From contig CM037877.1 in NCBI GenBank assembly GCA_021292165.1, forward strand, positions 83,297,691 to 83,361,690: a DNA stretch of 64,000 bases. The letters are read 5' to 3'. Positions within the stretch are counted from its first letter, which is position 1. Every line of letters starts with the position of its first letter. Below, piece by piece: positions 35,039-47,204 of this stretch. Below the pieces are notes generated by a model. The model was not told the DNA's origin. It was given only the letters and a program-made list of their open reading frames with translations, and did not search any database. A program made the translations under genes and the position numbers. This stretch comes from Shinisaurus crocodilurus (taxonomy: Eukaryota; Chordata; Lepidosauria; Squamata; Shinisauridae).

Positions 35039-35092
35039 CGTCTTCTTCACTTTCAGCGGCGCTGCCTTCTTCATTGTCAACTTCGATGTCCA
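35039..35092 (-). CDS. TMC2: TMC2 exon, acidic N-terminal segment
   Basis: The 54-nt exon lies between a strong acceptor (pyrimidine-rich, ending CCACAG) and a GTAAGG donor. It starts with two bases of a split codon and ends with one base of the next. It encodes an acidic run, VDIEVDNEEGSAAESEED. TMC1 and TMC2 N-termini are known to be cytoplasmic, charged and low in complexity, which this fits. Nothing in the residues alone identifies the family; the assignment comes from phase agreement and position between the charged exon at 32643-32967 and the 5' end of the gene. Confidence 0.65.
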
Positions 35093-35147
35093 CTGTGGAG
35101 GAAAAGCAAGCAACCTGTATTACGTGAAGGTAGTGTGTGGCCACTTA

Positions 35148-35835
35148 CAGATTGCCAAAAAAGAGGGCAAAGATTTGCAAAAAAAAAAAAAATGCATATG
35201 CTAATTTATACCTGCAGATGCCAATTTGGAAATAATGACTATAATTTAAATAGAATTATAATGCATATCACCATAGTGGGGAAGATTGAGGCCAGGTGCC
35301 CTGTGTGTGCCTGCCCAGTCTGCTGTCCGGGCACTTACTGGTAATGGTGGGCACCTTCCATGCTCTGTTGCAATGCCTTCTGTTGGTTGTTTGACATCTT
35401 CAGTCCAGACTTGGGCTGGACAGCCCTTCAAACAGAGCAGGGGTGGGCAACCTCTGGTGGTATGGGGCGCACGTTCTTCAGCTGGAACCCACTAGGGGCC
35501 ATACCCCTGCCCCACACTGCCATACAGCATGGAAGCAAAAAAAAAAAAAAAAAAAAGGTCCCATTTTTCTTTAAAATAAGAACAACAACCACTGTTTTGC
35601 TGTCACACCAACGGATTTCAGTGGCAAACCACATCTTGCTTTCTTAAAAACAACTAAAAATCATCCTTTTCTGCTGGCATGCTGCCAGATTTTGGTGGCA
35701 AATGTGGTGGGGGTGGGGAGGGCACAAAAACAGCCAGGGGCCAACATATGGCCTGGGTGTTGCCCACCCCTGAAACAGAGGATGCCTTTAAATTAGGGAA
35801 TGTTCTCTGCAAAGTAGGTCACATGAAGTCCACTT
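35148..35835. mobile_element. Family B repeat, copy 3, split by a hAT element
   Basis: Left part includes ATATCACCATAGTGGGGAAG and GGACAGCCCTTCAAACAGAG. The right part resumes AAACAGAGGATGCC after the insertion at 35438-35772. Confidence 0.75.
35438..35772. mobile_element. hAT element with CAGGGGTGGGCAAC ends
   Basis: Starts CAGGGGTGGGCAACCTCTGG and ends GTTGCCCACCCCTG. Flanks AAACAGAG (35430-35437 and 35773-35780) are a perfect 8-bp duplication. A run of 20 A lies at 35537-35556. Confidence 0.9.
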
Positions 35836-35837
35836 AA

Positions 35838-36840
35838 TGGGCACATTCGCATGTCAAGCCAACCCACCTTGGCCATAAGGCATGGTGATGGGTTGGCTAT
35901 TCTATGAACAACCCACAGTGCACCTGACAAATAATCGGGCTCACCATGGGTTGTTCGCCCCCTCCCTCCCACTTGGACTTCCCATTGGTATCCCAGGGGG
36001 ACCCCATGACATGACCAACTTGTCTTCCCCTCCCCGCTGTGATTGCGAGCCATTTTCAGCTTTCTGCTGCAGCTTTTTTTCCCCTTTCCCCACACCCTTC
36101 CCCCCCCCCCGAGATTGCGATCTCTGGCTTGACAGCCAGCTTTCGTTATCCCTGTTTTGATAGCCATTGATGGCCCCTTCAAAGTGCCCACGCGGCACCT
36201 TGGAGGGGCTGCCCATGGTTGCAAACTTTTTTATTATTTTGGGAGGGGAGCCCCTAAAGTGCACCAATATTGGCACACATTATTTTTTAAAAAATATTTT
36301 TTCATCTTTAGCAAGTGCGCACCTGCACACTTACAGAGGTCTGAAAATGGGCAGCTTTGCCTCGGCAATGTCCAGACAGGTACCTGCTGGCAAAGTGCAG
36401 CAGGTACCAACCCTGGACATTGACCCAGAGAGGCTCCGAATAGCCTTTTTCTGCCTTTGGTTCAGTTTGACAGCTGTCAAAAGGTGAGCTGTCAAGCCAA
36501 ACCAAGGTGTGAGTGATCTGTGCTCGCAAAAAGGGGGTGCTGGGATTCACACCTCCTTCAAAGCAAGATCCTCTTTTGGGAAGGAGGGGCTCGACTGTCT
36601 TAAGGGTTCTCTCACTTTTCCAATTGTTCTTGAGACTCTAGGTGCTTGGGGACATGGAAAAGTGTGAGCCACCCCTTTTAAAAGGAACCAGAGTTTTGAA
36701 AGATAGCTGTCAAAACTCTGGTCCCTTTTAAAGGGTTTTTTTTTTTTTCCAGGGCTCCCCATAATTTCTTCACTGGGACATATGCAGGCATGAATGCATA
36801 TGTCCCTGTGAAAAAAAAAACATGGGGAGTCCTGAAGAGG
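35838..36840. mobile_element. Family C element (large inverted-repeat type), copy 1
   Basis: Shares blocks with 48387-49678: CCCCTTCAAAG.GCCCA, CACACTTACAGAGGTCTGAA, GCAGGTACC repeats and GACAGCTGTCAAAAGGTGAG. Multiple inverted arms are visible, such as CAGAGTTTTGA facing TCAAAACTCTGG. Right border uncertain. Confidence 0.55.
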
Positions 36841-36871
36841 AAGGAGGGAGGAGCAAATTCAATGTATTTAG

Positions 36872-37562
36872 CAGGGATAGGGACTCGGACTCGAGGACTC
36901 GACTCGTGAGTCGGACTGAGTCCCCCCTCTGACTCGAGTCAGACTCGAGTCCCAATATTTTTAATGGGACTCGAGACTCGACTCGGGACTCGAGACCAAG
37001 GACTCGTCAACATCCCTGCTTGATGCCACCTGCAGGTGCTGTCTGGACCTAGTTGCAGTAACAATCCAAGTTTATTTTTTAAAATCATTTTCCTAAAATG
37101 CAACCTTTCAGACATTTTGGGTTTGGCTGCCTCTGCCTGCCTGTTTGGGGTTCCCTACCTCTCTGCCTGCCTGGTCTCTTCTTAACCAGTTCCGCAGTTT
37201 GAATTGTCCAAGACAAAGCCCTCTGCCTGCCTGCTTTGGGGTTCCCTGCCTCCTCTGCCTGTCTGGTTATTTTGGGTTTGTCTGCCTGGTCTGTTCTTGT
37301 CAAAATCAGTGGCAGAGTTTTGAGATAAAAAGGCACACTTGTGCCTAGAATTTATTTAAGCCACACATCTGAAGTAGCCTTATTTTGTTGGGGGAAAACC
37401 CCACTTGATTTTAATAGGGACTCGTGGAGTCAGCTTTGGGAGTGACTTGGGACTCGGGAGTCACCATTTTGGACCAAGGACTTGGACTCAGACTCGAGAC
37501 TTGGGTCCAAAGACTCGTGACTCGACTCGTGACTCGAGACCAAGGACTCTTCAACATCCCTG
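36872..37562. mobile_element. GACTCG-rich hAT element, copy 2
   Basis: Starts CAGGGATAGGGACTCGGAC and ends CAACATCCCTG. Flanks GTATTTAG (36864-36871 and 37563-37570) are a perfect 8-bp duplication. Internal structure is as in copy 1. Confidence 0.9.
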
Positions 37563-37570
37563 GTATTTAG

Positions 37571-39400
37571 GCGACAACCATATAATATTTACCTGGGAGT
37601 GAAACTCAACTGGACTTACTTCTGAGTAGACACACATGGGTTTGCACTGTTAGTGTACTAGTTTATTTATTTATTTTATTTGTTACTTTGTGGGTTCAGT
37701 CTCTTTCTTATACTATCAGTCTGAGCAGGAAGTATGGTTTTATACCAAACTCACTGGAGGAAGGATGAGGACACACAAGTGGGAGAAAAAAACAAATAAA
37801 GAAAATGATCCTTAAAATCTTTTGAAAGATCAAGCCACTAATCAGTTGCACAATAGGGAAACCTGTTCCCTCCTGCCCCAGCTAATGGCAACCTTGGGGA
37901 TGAAATTTAAATTGGAGCAACAATGCAGAGGGAAGAGTTAAAACCACTCTTCTCCAGTGTTGATTAAATTCTGCCCACCCCCACCCAATGGCTGTCTTTA
38001 TGCCTAAAAAAAGTCAAGAGAGACAATCACAGATCTCCTATCTCACATCAGCATTGGTACTCAGATTGTTCTAATTACAGAGCATTAGAGAGTGACAGAT
38101 TCATCCTTTTCTGGTGGACCTTTTGAGACCCTTCCACATTCCTTCGGTCATGTTGCTCCCTATTTTCACTCATTGTTTGGAAGAAATCTGTTCTAATCTT
38201 TAAAAAAAAAAAAAAAAAAAAGATGACATACATCAGATACATGTTAATTTGTCAAGTAAAAACTCTAATGGAACCCCATGATTACTGAATGGTACAATAT
38301 GTAGTACTGCGAAAAGAACAGCCATGCTGGGTCTTGTTTCCTTACTGTGCAGGGGGTTATTCAGAATCTGACATGCTGTTTTCCAAAAAGGCATGTATGC
38401 AAGAAGCAAAAATTCTTTCCACAAAGCCAATAACATCTTCTGTCATTTCCACCAACATCTGCATAATCTTTTTCCCCTAAGGATTATGCAAAAATGTTAT
38501 TCAACGTCAAGAGTGGAACGTGAAAATAAGTGCTCTTTTGTTTGGCCTGGATATATGCTTTCCTTTGGAGGCAGTAACTGGATCCACATTATACAAAGAT
38601 CATTACAATTGCTACTGAGCCCTTGCAGTGATGAAGACAAATACTTCTGAAAAGATGCTTTGCATGCTAGATTAGGGCATCATCTTTTATTTGCAAGTAA
38701 TGCTTTCACTTATCTTCTTTCAGCCAAAGAGAAAATGCCCATGGAAGCATTCTAAGGAGGTGGGATTGGCTGCGCAGTGGATCCTGATGAGTGTCAGCAA
38801 TAAGTGAACAGCTGGGGGTTTATGATATACATGGGAATGTGCATTAAGGCAGAGAGTACCGGTATATATTCTGCAGAAATCAACATGCTTATAGCTAGAC
38901 CAAATAAAACCAAGGCACTGTGCATAACTGGGGCTTAAACACATCATCAATGTAATTGATTGAATTTAATTAAGCACAGTGGGACAGAATAACTAACAAG
39001 CTAAGCAGAATCCAATGGGCAAGATAATATGTTGATCCTAAAAAGCAGTGTGCTTATCCGCCTGGTGACCAAAGGGGGAGGGAATCCAATTTCTTCCAAA
39101 TAATAGAAAGCCAGTGTGTTTGTCTAACCAGCCAACACAATTTTAAATAGCAAAAGATTTTGCAAAAGATATAAAGAATGAAGCTAGCAGCAAACAGAAC
39201 AAAGCTAGCAGCAAACAGAAGTGGATATTACTCTGGCAAAAAAAAGCTGAGGAAGAACAGTGGATTAGCCCAGAATCATAAAGCAAGTGTAAACCAGCCA
39301 GAGTGTACAATGTCAAGAACATAAGCTCTAGGCACACCTAATATTTTCACTTTTCTTTCTGGACCTTTGTGATGATGTCTAAGCTAGTATAAATGATTTA
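37571..39400. other. Upstream/intronic stretch, no clear gene
   Basis: Ordinary sequence with a poly-A run (38201-38220). I see no exon with matching phase. Confidence 0.4.
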
Positions 39401-39409
39401 CAATCCTAG

Positions 39410-39545
39410 GAGTAGTATCCAATGTTAGTTCTGCACAGGGTAGACCCATTGAAATGAAAGGGACTTACATGAGTCACAACTAACTTAAGTCCCATTCATT
39501 TCTATGGGTCTACTCTACATAGGGCTAACATTGGATAGTGCCCCT
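39410..39545. mobile_element. Palindromic MITE, AGTATCCAATGTTAG type
   Basis: GTAGTATCCAATGTTAG faces CTAACATTGGATAGTGCC, with AGACCCATTGAAATGA and TATGGGTCTACTCT in the arms. Confidence 0.75.
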
Positions 39546-39839
39546 AGAGTAAAATAAAATTGCTCTCTCACATTAGGAGGACATTCATGCTTGTTTCTCT
39601 GGAGTTATTTGCAATTTCAAACATTTATGAAGTTGTCCATGAAACGCAATGCCTTCAGACAATACCTTCATGTTAGTAATTTAAAAGATTATTATTTCTG
39701 CCTTGCATTGCTTATTTGTGGCTCTTCTCTTCTAATGTTTTTAGGGAATATATTACCGTATATATGATAAACATCAGGGGGGAAATGAGATAAGGGATCC
39801 TTACATTTGATATAACAATTCCTTATCTCTTTTTTCCTG

Positions 39840-40650
39840 AAGTTGCATCTTAATTTCTTTTTGCAAATTTTATTGATCTTTCAAAATTGGCAGTACAATA
39901 AAAACCAACAATTACAGACACTAAAATAAGTGTATCCAACATAGCCTATCCTTCCCACAAATCAACCACTCTTCCCTAATCCACCTTAACCAGATGTCCT
40001 TTTTTTTTCCTTTCTTTTTTTAACAAAGGAGAAGTGAGAGGACAAAGGAAGGGAAGGTGGAGTCAGTGCATGGCTAAGATAGGTTCACAGGCCAAAGCTG
40101 TTGCTAAGTTGCTCTAATCTCTTATTCAAACACCTCTAACAGTGCTTCCAGGTCTGGTCATGTTCATCTGGTGTTTCACATCTGCTGTAAGCATTTTCCC
40201 TCCTTTTTCCCCCTACACCCAAATGCATCCTCTGTCCAGCAGTCTATAGCAAGAGGCAAGAGCTTCCTTAGACTTCCAGTGTTGCCAAAGCTGGAAGTCT
40301 AAGGTTGCCATTAAAGCAACGCTAGAGGTCAATTCCCCATAACATTTCGGGACAATCCATGCTGCAAACATATAGCCTAATATAAGGTGGTTGAAGGAGA
40401 AATTTATGTGGATAGAATCAGGTTAATCCTCCATTCCATTTCATACCGGAATGCTGTCATTTGAGGGATTAGTGCTGGATACATGTCTTATCTCTTAACG
40501 ATCCCAGGAATTGGTATTCCCATTTTGTATTTAGGGGAATTGAAACTGGGACTTGCTCTACAATCCAGTGCATCCATGGATATATTGGAACTGTAACCCA
40601 GCTCTCCCCGTTCTACATCCAAAGAAAGAGAGAGAGCAACGAGGATGCCA
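39840..40650 (-). other. Possible antisense retrotransposon-derived stretch
   Basis: TTTTATTGATCTTTCAAAATTGG at the left looks like a LINE end seen from the other strand, but I could not find a diagnostic protein motif. Confidence 0.25.
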
Positions 40651-41357
40651 GTAGTTTGCTCACCCAGTAGTTTGCTTCAGCCAATTGACACCAAGTCCCT
40701 CACTTATCCTTGAGCAGCTTCTATCAGCAGCCAGCCTCCTCAGGAGCTTGTAGGGAAGGAAGGAGTGAAAGGCATTTCCCCAGCAGCCTGCTCAGACCAG
40801 CTGTAAAGTAGGCCCTCCTTTCCAAGAGGTGGCCATCCACGTTACAACTGTTCCACATCATTGGACAACTGGCATGAGCAAGATCATCAGCCGCATGTTC
40901 ATGGACTGACTGCTTAGGCTCAAACGTTGACCTCAGTAGGCACAGAACCTGGTGTACAATCAACACCAGATTCTTCATCACACACCACCAGTTTTAAAAG
41001 GTACCTCAAAATATCTCATCTTCTTTCTTCCTGCCACATGAGGAAGCATAACCATAGCCTCTTGGATGGTTGATGAAAAAGCTGCTGAGTATAGTTAAAT
41101 CCCAGTGCAAAGGAGCTGGCTTAAATTAGTGTCAGTATTGGTCCAGTCTGACCTCAGGCAAGGTCCTGCAGTGGGAAAACTAGCTCAAGAGCTCCTACAG
41201 GTAAACGTTCTGCTTTCAAACCACCGTATACTGAGTCAGACCATTGAGTCATCTAGTCCAGTACTGTCTGCTAGTGGCAGTCAACGTTCTGAAGCAGAAC
41301 TTGTAGCCAAAGAATGTAAATATAAAACATGATGTTTTACATGGACCCCATGTATTC

Positions 41358-41628
41358 AGGGCTGGCCCAAGGCATTTTGCTGCCTGAGGCAAAGGACAGG
41401 ATGGTGTTTCTCTCCCCCCCCCCCATTCTAAGTACTGAATCTTACATCTATGCCGGGGAGGGGACAGCATCCTCCACTGCACCTGAGGGAGTAGGTTAGC
41501 ATAAGGGCTCAGGGCAGGCCACACACCACACAAAGCTTGGTGGCCCGGCACCTTTCTGCTGCTCCCTGTCCCCAGTATCTGCTGGCCGAAGGTGGCAGCC
41601 TCAGCATGCTTCATGGTAGGGTCAGTCT
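41358..41628. mobile_element. CAGGGCTGGCCC repeat
   Basis: Starts CAGGGCTGGCCCAAGGCATT, contains TTTTGCTGCCTGAGGC and ends TTCATGGTAGGGTCAGTCTG. Same family as 33067-33391, opposite sense. Confidence 0.55.
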
Positions 41629-42304
41629 GCTATACTCTGCCATTGACTGTTGTACCAATACTCTCCTCTCAAGGACCATAACGAGAGTGAGGTGACCCAT
41701 GCGGCTTTCCAGGATGCAGCTCAGGGCTGGCATTAGCATGCAGGAATGCAGCAGCCCCCAATCAGGGGCTGCCATTTTAATTTCTCAGAATTCCCCAGAA
41801 TGGCATGACATCAGGGGCATTGTGGGAAATTTAAATGGTGGTTCCAAGCCACCCAGTGCCGATCACACCACTGCTCCGACCAGATAAGACTGCTGGGGGC
41901 TCTGACATGGGGGAGGCGGCCACCAGAGGGCCATTTGACAACAATCCCCTCAAACCCAGAGCCAGCCATAGTGCAGCTGTCAGGGAAGCACAGCAGAAAC
42001 TGAGGAGGTGCTACTTATGCTTTCGCTTGAGTGTAGGATGAATTGATGATGTCCTATATACTGCTTGGCAGGGACCAGACATTGCCTGCCTTTTGTTTAA
42101 AGTTCATATGTGGGATGTAACTAACATGCAGCATTCTAGTATTGTAGAATTGTAATTGTGATCTTTTGTTCGAAAATAGAAAAGGAAGGGTGCAGATTTT
42201 TAAGTCTGCTTAGGGTGCAAAAAATGCCTAGTTAGAACTGGTTTCAAATGCCTGGACTGATTTTGCCCTTTTAAAGCAGCATTTTAGGTTGATTTATAAT
42301 ACCC

Positions 42305-42572
42305 TTGACTTGACAAATTTATTGGACAAATTCATGGAGGAGAAGACTATTAATGGCTACTAGACCTGATTGGCTATATGCTTCCTCCAGTATCAGAGGC
42401 AGTATGCCTACCAGTTGCTGGGGAACATGGGCGGGAGGGTGCTGTTGCACTCATGTCTTGCTTGTGGGTTTCCCGTGGGCAGCTGGTTGGCCACTGTGAG
42501 AACAGAATGCTGGACTAGATGGACCCTTGGTCTGATCCAGCATGGCTTTTCTTATGTTCTTATGTTCTTACC
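42305..42572 (+). mobile_element. CR1-type LINE 3' UTR, uninterrupted
   Basis: Runs from TTGGACAAATTCATGGAGGA to CATGGCTTTTCTTATGTTC, ending in TTATGTTC repeats, the usual kind of CR1/L2 tail. It provides the unbroken reference for the copy split by the LINE at 19854. Confidence 0.75.
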
Positions 42573-42690
42573 CTTCGTCAACCTGGTGCCCTCCAGATGT
42601 GTTGGATTTCAAGTGCCATAATCCTGCTGGCAGAGGATGATGGGGATTGTAGTCTAATACATCTGGAGGGCACTAGGTTGGGAAACATTG
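42573..42690. mobile_element. Palindromic MITE, CCCTCCAGATGT type
   Basis: CAACCTGGTGCCCTCCAGAT faces ATCTGGAGGGCACTAGGTTG. The same arms recur at 45240-45390, 45925-46105, 59370-59500, 62457-62590 and 62883-63015. Confidence 0.75.
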
Positions 42691-43618
42691 ATTGATAACA
42701 GTAAAAACAGAGGATTTTACTGGATTTTATATCAAAATCCAGTATCAAAGTATATAAAACTATAGGGATTTCCTGATCCTATAATCACAGATAAATCTTT
42801 TGCATGTATAGGGCTGCATTGATGGTCCAGAATTAATAGATGGCACAGTGCCATATTGGGAATTCAGAACCAAGTTTGAAATTTACTTTTGAAATTAATT
42901 TCATAACACCACATAATAATACAATGTGATCCAGTTCCTACTGGTTACATGAGAAATTTAAATTTTGTAACTAATCTGATTCATAGATTGCAAGCTCCTG
43001 ATGCCAACTGGAGAGAATTTCATGAACATTTCCTTAGAAAAAAACAGCTATAAAGCCAGAAGATTTCAGATTGAAATGAATTTGTATCACATCTCTAGCT
43101 CATATATCTTAGTGGGTATCAATGTGTTGAGAGAGTCTCAAGAAATGTGCTCACAAAACTATAGAGAAGGAGGTCGTTTCCTAAATGTGAGACTGGTAAC
43201 TTTTCAACGTTGTGAAGTGAAAATCTTTGAAAACAAGACGTAAAAGCAAAGGCTTTTGGTACCAGAAGCAATAACACAGAAGAACTGCTAAGGTTTGTCT
43301 GCATGACTGACAACTTAACTGTCAGTTAAGTAATACACGGAAAAGCAGATCATCTGCCTGAACTGAGATTCCAAGATTGGTCCGAAATTCTGTTTTCTTC
43401 TCTCTCTTAGCTGTGGTCCAAAACAAAGAATGCTGGAGCAGAGGTTTGATTTACAAATTAGTTAGACTGCCAAAATGAAAGGAAGAAGCTAAAAGCAAAC
43501 ATAATGGAGGCAAATTGGGAACTGGTGCCAAAAAGGAGTTCCTGTATACCTGCTATAACACTAGAATTATGTGCCCAAAGAAGGCAGGAATAAGATGTAT
43601 AATTAAAATTGTCATTAC

Positions 43619-43658
43619 CATTGCTTGGTGAGGCAGTTGGCTTTTCACATCTAGGCAT
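43619..43658 (-). CDS. TMC2: TMC2 candidate first coding exon
   Basis: On the minus strand an ATG with A at -3 opens a 13-codon reading frame (MPRCEKPTASPSN) and then meets a GTAATG donor in phase 1. That is the phase the exon at 35039-35092 needs, and joining them makes a GTG valine codon. No long pyrimidine tract precedes it, so it would be a transcription-start exon or follow a weak acceptor (ATACAG just upstream). No homology supports these residues; TMC N-termini are poorly conserved. The intron to the next exon would be about 8.5 kb. This is a hypothesis resting on phase and splice-site logic only. Confidence 0.35.
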
Positions 43659-44039
43659 CCTGGCTGTATTTCACAAGGCAGTTTGAGCTCCAGGCTGCAT
43701 AGGCAATTACCAGGATAAGTAGTTTGAGACAAAGTATCTAGCACACCAGCATACTTTTGTCTGTCGGTGAAAGGGTGCTGGTGCAGTTTCATGCTCTGAA
43801 ACATAAGAAGGTACTAATTTCCTAAGTCATTCATTTTTCATGAATGTTTAGTTTGCCATTTAGGGGAAGCGTACCAGGGTCAATAGGGTTGGAGGTTTTG
43901 TTCTGCCCTGTTTTTTTCTTTCCCCCCTCAAACAGGAATACTTCATCTAGAACAGGAAATCTTCTAGAACAGGAGGCGGGCTAGTGATGGAAGAACCAGT
44001 GAGGTTCGAGCTCATTGAGATTCTCCCATTTTCACCTCT

Positions 44040-44256
44040 GTTGGACTGGGACTCGGGAGACCCGGGTTCTAGTCCCCGCTCGGCCATGAAACTCACTGGG
44101 TGACTTTGGGCCAGTCACTGACTCTCAGCCTAACCTACCTCACAGGGTTGTTGTGAAGATAAAATGGAGAGGAGGAGAAGGACTATGTAAGCCACCTTGG
44201 GTCCCTTGCAGGAAAAAAGGCAAGGTATAAATATAATAAATAAATAAATAAATTGT
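44040..44256 (+). mobile_element. tRNA-derived SINE with (ATAA)n tail
   Basis: CCGGGTTCTAGTCCCCGCTC is a B-box-like block, followed by ACTCACTGGGTGACTTTGGG and CCTCACAGGGTTGTTGTGAA. The 3' end is GGTATAAATATAATAAATAA. It is the most complete of three related copies (47957-48187, 53074-53226). Confidence 0.75.
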
Positions 44257-44527
44257 TCCTGTACATGAGTTTTTTTCTTCTTTTCAAACCGAAAAGGTGC
44301 GCATTTTGGTGTGCATGTTTTAAAGTGTGCACCCAGAATGCACACTCCACCCCCTGCCAGGCTAAATTGAAAGAGAAAGAGGCAGAGCACTGGGCTTTGG
44401 GCTCTACACAATGTAGGAAGTCCCTTTTTGAGGAGCTGTCTCTTTCTGGAGATCCGATGTGGGGAACTGGATTTGGCTGTCTGTTGAAGTGTTTAAGCCA
44501 TACTTCCTCCTACGCACAACCTTTATA

Positions 44528-44779
44528 CAGTCATGCCTTGGACTGAGAGCATAATTCGTTCCGGAAACGTGCTTGTAATCCAAAACACTCTTATATCAAA
44601 ACAAAATCCCCCCCAAAAAAAATGTGTACAGAGATTTTTAATTTAAGCTGTACTACAGTACTTGTATTGCAAGACATCGCTTGTATATCAAGTAAAAAAA
44701 AATTAAATAAATATTTAAAAATTTGCTTGTCTTGCAAAACGCTCTCAAACCAAGTTACTTGCAATCCAAGGCATTACTG
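44528..44779. mobile_element. Mariner/Tigger-like MITE, copy 1
   Basis: Starts CAGTCATGCCTTGGACTG and ends CAATCCAAGGCATTACTG, with TA on both sides. The 252-bp length matches two other copies. Confidence 0.8.
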
Positions 44780-45239
44780 TATATGTAAATAAACACACAT
44801 ACTTAAAAATGCCATAAGCCACCAATGACCTGCTTACAAAGAAACTGAACAAAGGTGAGTGCTGTGCCCCTGGAACTTCTCACCACTTGGAGAAGCTGGG
44901 AGAACCTAACAGCACATATGTCATGATGGTGCTTTCCTTCCCACAGTAGTGATCGAATCCACTACTTTAATGTACCAACAAAGCTTGCGTCTTCTTTTGG
45001 TGCTAAACAAAATCCTTTAAAGAACAAACCAAACCTGTTCCTCTTTGGTTCAAAAAGCAAAAACCGCCCTCTTCTTTTCTGGATCAAACCAACCCTGAAA
45101 CACAATCACTTCAGCTCCTGTCATCTGCTCTCCATCATGCCCCTGCCAGAGAATTTCTTCAACCACCCCTTTTGTCGCAAACTGCTGCTGACTCAGATCT
45201 GGTAACAGCAGCAGTGCTCGGTAAGCTAGCGGTTTCGCT

Positions 45240-45390
45240 AAGCTAGCCTTCCCCAACCTGTCACCCTTCAGATGTGTTGAACGGCAACTCCCATCATCCC
45301 CAGCCAGCATGGTGAGGTTGTGCTGGCTGGGGATGATGGGAGCTGTAGGTCAACACATCTGGAGCATGCCAGGCTGGGGAAGACTGCTCT
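45240..45390. mobile_element. Palindromic MITE, CTTCCCCAACCTG type
   Basis: Left arm CCTTCCCCAACCTGTCACCC, right arm AGCATGCCAGGCTGGGGAAG; inner arms CAACTCCCATCATCCCCAGC and GCTGGGGATGATGGGAGC. Confidence 0.75.
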
Positions 45391-45924
45391 AACGCAACCA
45401 AGAAAGTAGAGATCACTGCTCTCAATTAAACTCACAGGCGTATTCTTTATTTGTTTCTTTTAGGCCATGTGGTGCTTTAAAACAACAATAACAACATGTC
45501 CTAGGTGGAAATATGATGCCAAAGGTCTTTTAAAATTCATACTAATGTACATTTGTGACAGCTGAATATCTTTTCACTTAAACTGGCAACGTACACGGAA
45601 TGGATTTGGCAGACAAGAGCAGGAAGAAATGAAACCTTCAGTCCTGGGGTTGCCAACTAACCAGAAAAAATCCCAGCCTGGCTTGCTTTTGTGCCTTTTA
45701 GCAGTAGCTTGATCTGCAAAAACCAGCAGCTGCAAGTTTTCACTTTAGCACCTACTAATCAAAGGCACAGCTACAGAGGCTGGTTGAAAAGTTAGCAACC
45801 CTGCTCAACTGGGATTCTGGGCAGCATATCACTTTCAGGCAATGAACTACAGTTGCAGGCCAATTTTAATTTGTGACTGACAGCCACAAATCTGGAACAG
45901 TGGCTATGGGTAAATCTCAGGCCG

Positions 45925-46105
45925 CGTTCCCCAACCTGGTGCCCTCCAGATGTTTTGAACCACAACTACCAGCATTCCTGACCACTGGCCATGCTGGCTG
46001 GGGTTGATGGGAGTTGGAAGACTTCAGGTTGGGGAAAGCTGGGAATTATGGGAGTTGCAGTCCAACACATCTGGAGGGCACAAGGTTGGGGAAGGCTGAA
46101 CTAAC
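45925..46105. mobile_element. Two adjacent palindromic MITE arms
   Basis: TTCCCCAACCTGGTGCCCTC and a second AGGTTGGGGAA.GCTG occur twice, suggesting one element with a duplicated right arm or two tandem insertions. Confidence 0.6.
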
Positions 46106-46469
46106 CTTTGGAGACTGGTGCACCCAAGGACAGGCCTCCAGTGAAGATTTCACCTGGGCACACGCAGGGTCATATGGGAGAAAGCTGTAATAGCTGAAAA
46201 AGTAATACAGCAAAAGCTGTCAAAGTAATAGCTGTCAAAGGAACTGCACTGCTGATGACCTCTTGCCAGGTCCCCTAGAACAGAAGAGGGAACAAGCAGC
46301 ATAATTTAATTAATGTCACTATTTGAGCACAGATGCAGAGTGAGATGCACCTACAAGTTGGCCCAGTTGGGGGGGGGGGGGGACACAGAATCAGAAGAGG
46401 AAAAAAGAGTGAAAAGAAAAATGTAGCATGTACTCTCCTTCCAGCATTGGCACTCAACTCCTGAGTTTT

Positions 46470-46800
46470 CCACACTGCGGTGAACCCTGAAATATTTATT
46501 TGTTCACTCACTCACTCGTCTCACAGTTCTTATATATCCCACCGTTCCTCCAAAACCGGAGCACAGAGTGGCTGACAGATATTGGTAATACAAATATCAG
46601 TAAAACAACAATAAAATTCTACTATTACAATCAAACAAACATGACAAGAGTAATAGCAGAGAGGCACAGAAACAAACAAGTCAGGAGCCAACCATTTGTG
46701 TGAACAAAAAGGTATTTCATTTCCATTTAAAAATATTTGCAAATGGTAGCTACTTGCATCTCTCATGGGAGGGGGTTCCAGAATGGAGGGCTGCCTATGC
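46470..46800 (-). mobile_element. LINE 3' end-like fragment
   Basis: TTATTTGTTCACTCACTCAC at the left, then TTCTTATATATCCCACCGTT and GTGGCTGACAGAT, which resemble the antisense LINE 3' ends at 6921 and 18122. Confidence 0.4.
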
Positions 46801-47204
46801 CCTATCTCTCATCCTCACACACACACCCCTGCCTTCAGCTCATTTATGGGGGAGACAATGAGCGGGGCATTTCCTATAAAGCCAAGGGCCCTAGTTGGGT
46901 TGTATGTGAATTAAAAATAAGAGGGAAAGCTTATTTGAGCATGTGCAGAGTGCCTTTTGCTCACAATTATCATAGCTTTCCCCATTCATAGTCAGGATTG
47001 AGGATTAAAACTTGCAGGGCAGATGGTGGCATGGTCGTTCCGCAAGCTTCATCCCTAGGTTAGCATTGGCTTCTATTGATTACATAGGAGATAAACAGCA
47101 GGTGCGACTTCTCCTGTCTATGCAGTGTTGTGGCACTATCTGCTGCACCTGCTGAACAGAATACTCAAGCTGAAAGAGCTCTGTGTCACCTATTGACCTG
47201 GTTC

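Noticed and set aside
40724..40981. Minus-strand 85-codon frame as a TMC2 or neighbour exon
   Set aside because: No homology to TMC N-termini and no matching phase to the 35092 acceptor.
44050..44100. Possible tRNA gene
   Set aside because: A tRNA-like B box is present, but there is no cloverleaf or anticodon arm and the unit recurs with an ATAA tail; it is a SINE.
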